Source: Hyphomicrobiaceae bacterium UBA2767
Lineage (GTDB): Bacteria > Pseudomonadota > Alphaproteobacteria > Rhizobiales > Methyloligellaceae
NCBI GenBank assembly: GCA_002352635.1
Contig: DEIT01000228.1
Coordinates: 1 to 8,220 of the forward strand
Direction: 5' to 3'
Length of the DNA: 8,220 nt
Part shown: positions 6,308-8,220 of the stretch, piece by piece
Numbering within the stretch: the stretch's first letter is position 1
Layout of the letters: the number at the start of each line of letters is the position of its first letter
Position numbers and translations under genes: made by a program
The notes under the pieces: model-generated
The model's database searches: none
What the model was told of the DNA's origin: nothing
What the model saw: only the letters and a program-made list of their open reading frames with translations

Positions 6308-6321
6308 TATAATGAAGGAGG
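6308..6321 (+). promoter_or_regulatory. TATAAT sequence and strong ribosome binding site of gcrA
   Basis: A perfect TATAAT (6308-6313) is followed by AAGGAGG (6315-6321), a near-ideal Shine-Dalgarno 9 bases before ATG 6331. The ribosome site decides the start against ATG 6323, which is too close and out of frame. If the TATAAT were the working -10 box, transcription would begin at about 6320, inside the Shine-Dalgarno. Either it is only AT-rich spacer, with the real promoter further upstream, or gcrA also makes a very short-leader mRNA. Confidence 0.5.
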
Positions 6322-6330
6322 CATGGCCCC

Positions 6331-6840
6331 ATGGCGTGGACTGACGATCGCGTCGAACTACTAAAAAATCTTTGGGCAGAGGGACTTAGCGCCAGCCAGA
6401 TCGCCAACCGGCTCGGCGGCGTCACGCGCAATGCGGTTATTGGCAAGGTGCATCGGCTTGGGCTTTCGGGCCGCACGACTACATCACGTGCAAAAGCCCC
6501 GCGCACCCGCCGCAGACCGGTCCATACCCAAAACAGGCCTGCTCGACCACAGCTGCGCAGTCATGGCAACTTGGCGCTCAAGCCGTCTTACGACACTGAT
6601 GCGGAAGAGGAACTTGAACTGGTTCCGGCACAAATTCAGGAGCTTGTCATACCGCTCAATGAGCGCGCCAGCATTCTCACGCTCGACGAAACGAGATGCC
6701 GCTGGCCGATCGGCGATCCGGGAGATGAGGAGTTTCATTTCTGTGGGCGCAGTTCCGATGTCGGTGCACCGTATTGCGAATTTCATTCGCAAATCGCCTA
6801 CCAGCCTGCCCAATCTCGTCGGAAGGCAGCGCGCGCCTAG
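6331..6840 (+). CDS. gcrA: GcrA cell-cycle regulator
   Basis: GcrA is an alphaproteobacterial transcription factor that binds sigma-70 RNA polymerase and stimulates promoters bearing CcrM-methylated GANTC sites, driving S-phase genes. The protein has 169 residues. The N-terminal helix-turn-helix begins MAWTDDRVELLKNLWAEGLS and continues ASQIANRLGG-VTRNAVIGKVHRLGL, the hallmark of the family (residues 1-45). A basic, proline-rich linker (about 48-80) and an acidic patch (88-96) follow. The C-terminal domain has CRWPIGDP (123-130), FCGR (137-140) and PYCEFH (147-152). Cys123, Cys138, Cys149 and His152 might bind a metal, which is inference. The start is fixed by AAGGAGG 9 bases upstream. It is transcribed divergently from argD and ends 33 bp before a strong terminator, so it is probably monocistronic. 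Confidence 0.95.
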   Translation: MAWTDDRVELLKNLWAEGLSASQIANRLGGVTRNAVIGKVHRLGLSGRTTTSRAKAPRTRRRPVHTQNRPARPQLRSHGNLALKPSYDTDAEEELELVPAQIQELVIPLNERASILTLDETRCRWPIGDPGDEEFHFCGRSSDVGAPYCEFHSQIAYQPAQSRRKAARA

Positions 6841-6873
6841 CGCGTTACCTTTAGACGCGCTGAGGCGTCAAGA

Positions 6874-6925
6874 GACAAAAATTGGCGCATCCGGTTTTCA
6901 CCGGGGGCGCCAATTCTTTTTGTCC
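6874..6925 (+). terminator. Strong intrinsic terminator after gcrA, probably bidirectional
   Basis: Perfect 8-bp arms ATTGGCGC (6881-6888) and GCGCCAAT (6907-6914) enclose a second stem CCGGT/ACCGG. The outer flanks GACAAAA and TTTTTGTC are also complementary. A T-run follows on the plus strand (6917-6921) and an equivalent run on the minus strand, so it should stop transcription both ways. A smaller 5-bp stem, GACGC/GCGTC, precedes it at 6854-6869. Confidence 0.88.
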
Positions 6926-6999
6926 ACGAGCGAAGGCCGTTCTGTTCAAAGATAAGTCCCCCGGCCTAGGATGGGCGTGTATGGCAGGAGCGGAACCCC

Positions 7000-7875
7000 A
7001 TGAACAAGGAAACCGGCGCTGCGAACGCAGAAATTGATTTCGACGCGTTCAATCTGGAAAATCCCGTACTTCCCGAAGCAATCGCTGCGCAGGCGTTTGC
7101 GAGCGGTGGATATCCCTACACAGAACGCATGCCGCGCAAGACCTACGAACGCGACCTAGCTCTGCTGCAGATTGAACTGCTCAAACTGCAGCGTTGGGCC
7201 CTGGATACAGGCGAACGGATTGTCATCTTGTTCGAAGGTCGCGACGCGGCAGGTAAAGGTGGAACCATCAAGCGCTTCATGGAGCATCTCAATCCGCGCC
7301 ACGCGCATGTTGTGGCTCTGACCAAGCCCACAGAGGCCGAACGTGGTCAATGGTATTTTCAGCGCTATGCCGCGCAATTGCCGACCGCAGGCGACATGGC
7401 CCTGTTCGATCGTTCCTGGTACAACCGCGCAGGCGTTGAGCCGGTTATGGGTTTTTGCAAGCCGGAACAGACGAAAAAGTTTCTGAAAGAAGCGCCCGAA
7501 TTCGAGTCGGCTCTTGTCCGCGACGGTGTGAAGCTCTTCAAACTATGGTTGACCGTAGGCCGCGCCATGCAATTGAAGCGATTCCATGAACGCCAACACG
7601 ATCCGTTGAAATCGTGGAAGCTGTCACCGATTGATCTGAAGTCCATACCGAAATGGGATGACTACACGGCCGCACGGGACGCCATGTTCGAAAACACACA
7701 TACCGATGTTGCGCCATGGACAGTCATCCGCTCCAATGACAAGCGCCGGGCCCGCCTCGGTGCGATCCGGCACGTTCTTTCTGCCCTTGACTATGCGGAG
7801 AAAGATGCAAGTCTCATTGTGAAACCTGATCCAAAGATTGTCGGTTGTGACAACGACTTTTTTGTAAACGCGTAA
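7000..7875 (+). CDS. ppk2: Polyphosphate kinase 2 family protein
   Basis: PPK2 enzymes transfer phosphate between polyphosphate and nucleotides. Single-domain members like this one usually phosphorylate ADP or GDP from polyphosphate. The protein has 291 residues. The Walker A loop is GRDAAGKGG at 80-88 (Lys86), and the Walker B region DRSWYNRAGVE begins at Asp137. The lid region LKRFHERQ lies at 192-199, followed by KSWKLSPIDL and KWDDYTAARDAMF, both strongly typical of the family. The N-terminal 40 residues are poorly conserved. AGGAG at 6986-6990 stands 9 bases before the ATG. The gcrA terminator separates it from the upstream gene, so it should have its own promoter in about 6926-6985, but I see no good match to the consensus and no clear Pho box. 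Phosphate donor and nucleotide preference cannot be told from the sequence. Confidence 0.95.
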   Translation: MNKETGAANAEIDFDAFNLENPVLPEAIAAQAFASGGYPYTERMPRKTYERDLALLQIELLKLQRWALDTGERIVILFEGRDAAGKGGTIKRFMEHLNPRHAHVVALTKPTEAERGQWYFQRYAAQLPTAGDMALFDRSWYNRAGVEPVMGFCKPEQTKKFLKEAPEFESALVRDGVKLFKLWLTVGRAMQLKRFHERQHDPLKSWKLSPIDLKSIPKWDDYTAARDAMFENTHTDVAPWTVIRSNDKRRARLGAIRHVLSALDYAEKDASLIVKPDPKIVGCDNDFFVNA

Positions 7876-7896
7876 CACCAACGCCCGCCCCTGGTT

Positions 7897-8220
7897 ATGA
7901 TGTCAAAATCCGTCTACCCGACCATCAACGCCGAGCGCCTGTGGCAACGCCATGTGGATATGGCAAAGCTTGGCGCAACCAATGGCGGAGGTGTCCATCG
8001 GCTGGCGCTGACGGCTGAAGATATCCAGGCGCATGTGCTGTTGGCGCAGTGGGCGCAGGCACAAGGCTTCTCCATAGCCCTCGACCCGATGGGAAATATG
8101 TTCATTCGACGAGAGGGGACAGACCCATCTCTCCCCGCCGTCTCGAGTGGCTCGCACACCGATACCCAGCCCAATGGCGGCCGTTTCGATGGCATAACCG
8201 GTGTGCTGACCGCCTTCGAG
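7897..8220 (+). CDS. Zn-dependent amidohydrolase (N-carbamoyl-L-amino-acid hydrolase / allantoate amidohydrolase family), N-terminal part only
   Basis: The frame runs open from ATG 7897 to the right edge, giving 108 residues. It belongs to the M20 subgroup (HyuC/AmaB/AllC type) that cleaves N-carbamoyl or ureido groups in hydantoin, pyrimidine or allantoin breakdown. Family marks are RLWQRHVDMAKLGAT (14-28), GGVHRLALTAED (31-42), DPMGNMFIRREG (63-74), and SGSHTDTQPNGGRFDG (84-99), where His87 and Asp98 are the expected first metal ligands. ATG 7900 is an equally possible start, and no real Shine-Dalgarno precedes either. An in-frame stop at 7873 rules out a longer form. The gap to ppk2 is only 21 bp, suggesting coupled expression, though the functions have no obvious link. 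The substrate is undetermined. Confidence 0.87.
   Translation, partial: MMSKSVYPTINAERLWQRHVDMAKLGATNGGGVHRLALTAEDIQAHVLLAQWAQAQGFSIALDPMGNMFIRREGTDPSLPAVSSGSHTDTQPNGGRFDGITGVLTAFE

Larger units (their letters stand above)
5934..6330. other. Divergent argD / gcrA intergenic region (397 bp), non-coding
   Basis: No convincing gene lies here. Going from argD towards gcrA it holds an argD leader with a GC-rich hairpin and U-run (5963-5985), an argD promoter (6003-6030), a compound stem-loop whose outer arms CCACG and CGTGG enclose a CTTTTC/GGAAAG hairpin (about 6066-6099), a terminator-like element (6121-6162), a 7-bp inverted repeat (6187-6224), and the gcrA upstream region with two close GANTC sites and a TATAAT (6283-6313). 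A third GANTC site lies at 6102-6106. The density of structure is high for a region between two ordinary genes. Confidence 0.6.

Noticed and set aside
6323..6361. ATG at 6323 as the gcrA start or an upstream small frame
   Set aside because: It is only one base from the Shine-Dalgarno, is out of frame with gcrA, and soon meets a stop. ATG 6331 has ideal spacing.
6919..6985. Promoter or Pho box for ppk2
   Set aside because: No hexamer pair with acceptable spacing and no repeated CTGTCAT-like element could be identified by eye.

Overview
The window looks like a chromosomal segment of an alphaproteobacterium, most likely Hyphomicrobiales (Rhizobiales). The grounds are a clear gcrA cell-cycle regulator gene, a tight argD-argF-hslO operon divergent from it, moderately high GC, and the style of the proteins. 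I do not commit to a genus. I see no mobile element, phage gene, CRISPR array, tRNA or rRNA. The content is mostly housekeeping, and the interesting signals lie in the non-coding DNA.

Layout, left to right. (1) Positions 3-371 (+) hold the C-terminal end of an ArgE-type M20 deacetylase, followed 8 bp later by a D-isomer-specific 2-hydroxyacid dehydrogenase (380-1354, +). (2) Convergent with it is a cyclopropane-fatty-acid synthase gene (cfa, 1362-2648, -). It is preceded by an FNR/FixK-type palindrome centred exactly 41.5 bp upstream of the start site implied by a TATAGT -10 box. (3) On the minus strand, argD (4740-5933), argF (3820-4743) and hslO (2839-3819) form an operon with ATGA and TGA-ATG junctions. 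(4) A 397-bp divergent intergenic region (5934-6330) holds a near-consensus promoter for argD, an intrinsic-terminator-like hairpin in the argD leader, two further structured elements, and a gcrA upstream region with two GANTC sites one base apart. (5) gcrA (6331-6840, +) ends at a strong, probably bidirectional terminator. (6) ppk2 (7000-7875, +) follows, and then the start of a Zn-dependent amidohydrolase of the N-carbamoyl-L-amino-acid hydrolase / allantoate amidohydrolase type (7897 to the window edge, +).

How the parts work together. ArgD and ArgF carry out consecutive stages of arginine synthesis, separated only by removal of the acetyl group. HslO is a redox-activated chaperone translated from the same message. 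The ArgE-like protein at the left edge could supply the deacetylation step, but its distance, opposite strand and pairing with a dehydrogenase gene fit a catabolic paralogue just as well. Cfa modifies membrane lipids and appears to be under oxygen-responsive control. GcrA is a transcription factor that works with CcrM-methylated GANTC sites, and such sites occur in its own upstream region. Ppk2 interconverts polyphosphate and nucleotides.

I found no convincing new multi-gene system. The best leads are the predicted class II FNR-type promoter of cfa, the terminator-like argD leader, and the tandem GANTC sites before gcrA.
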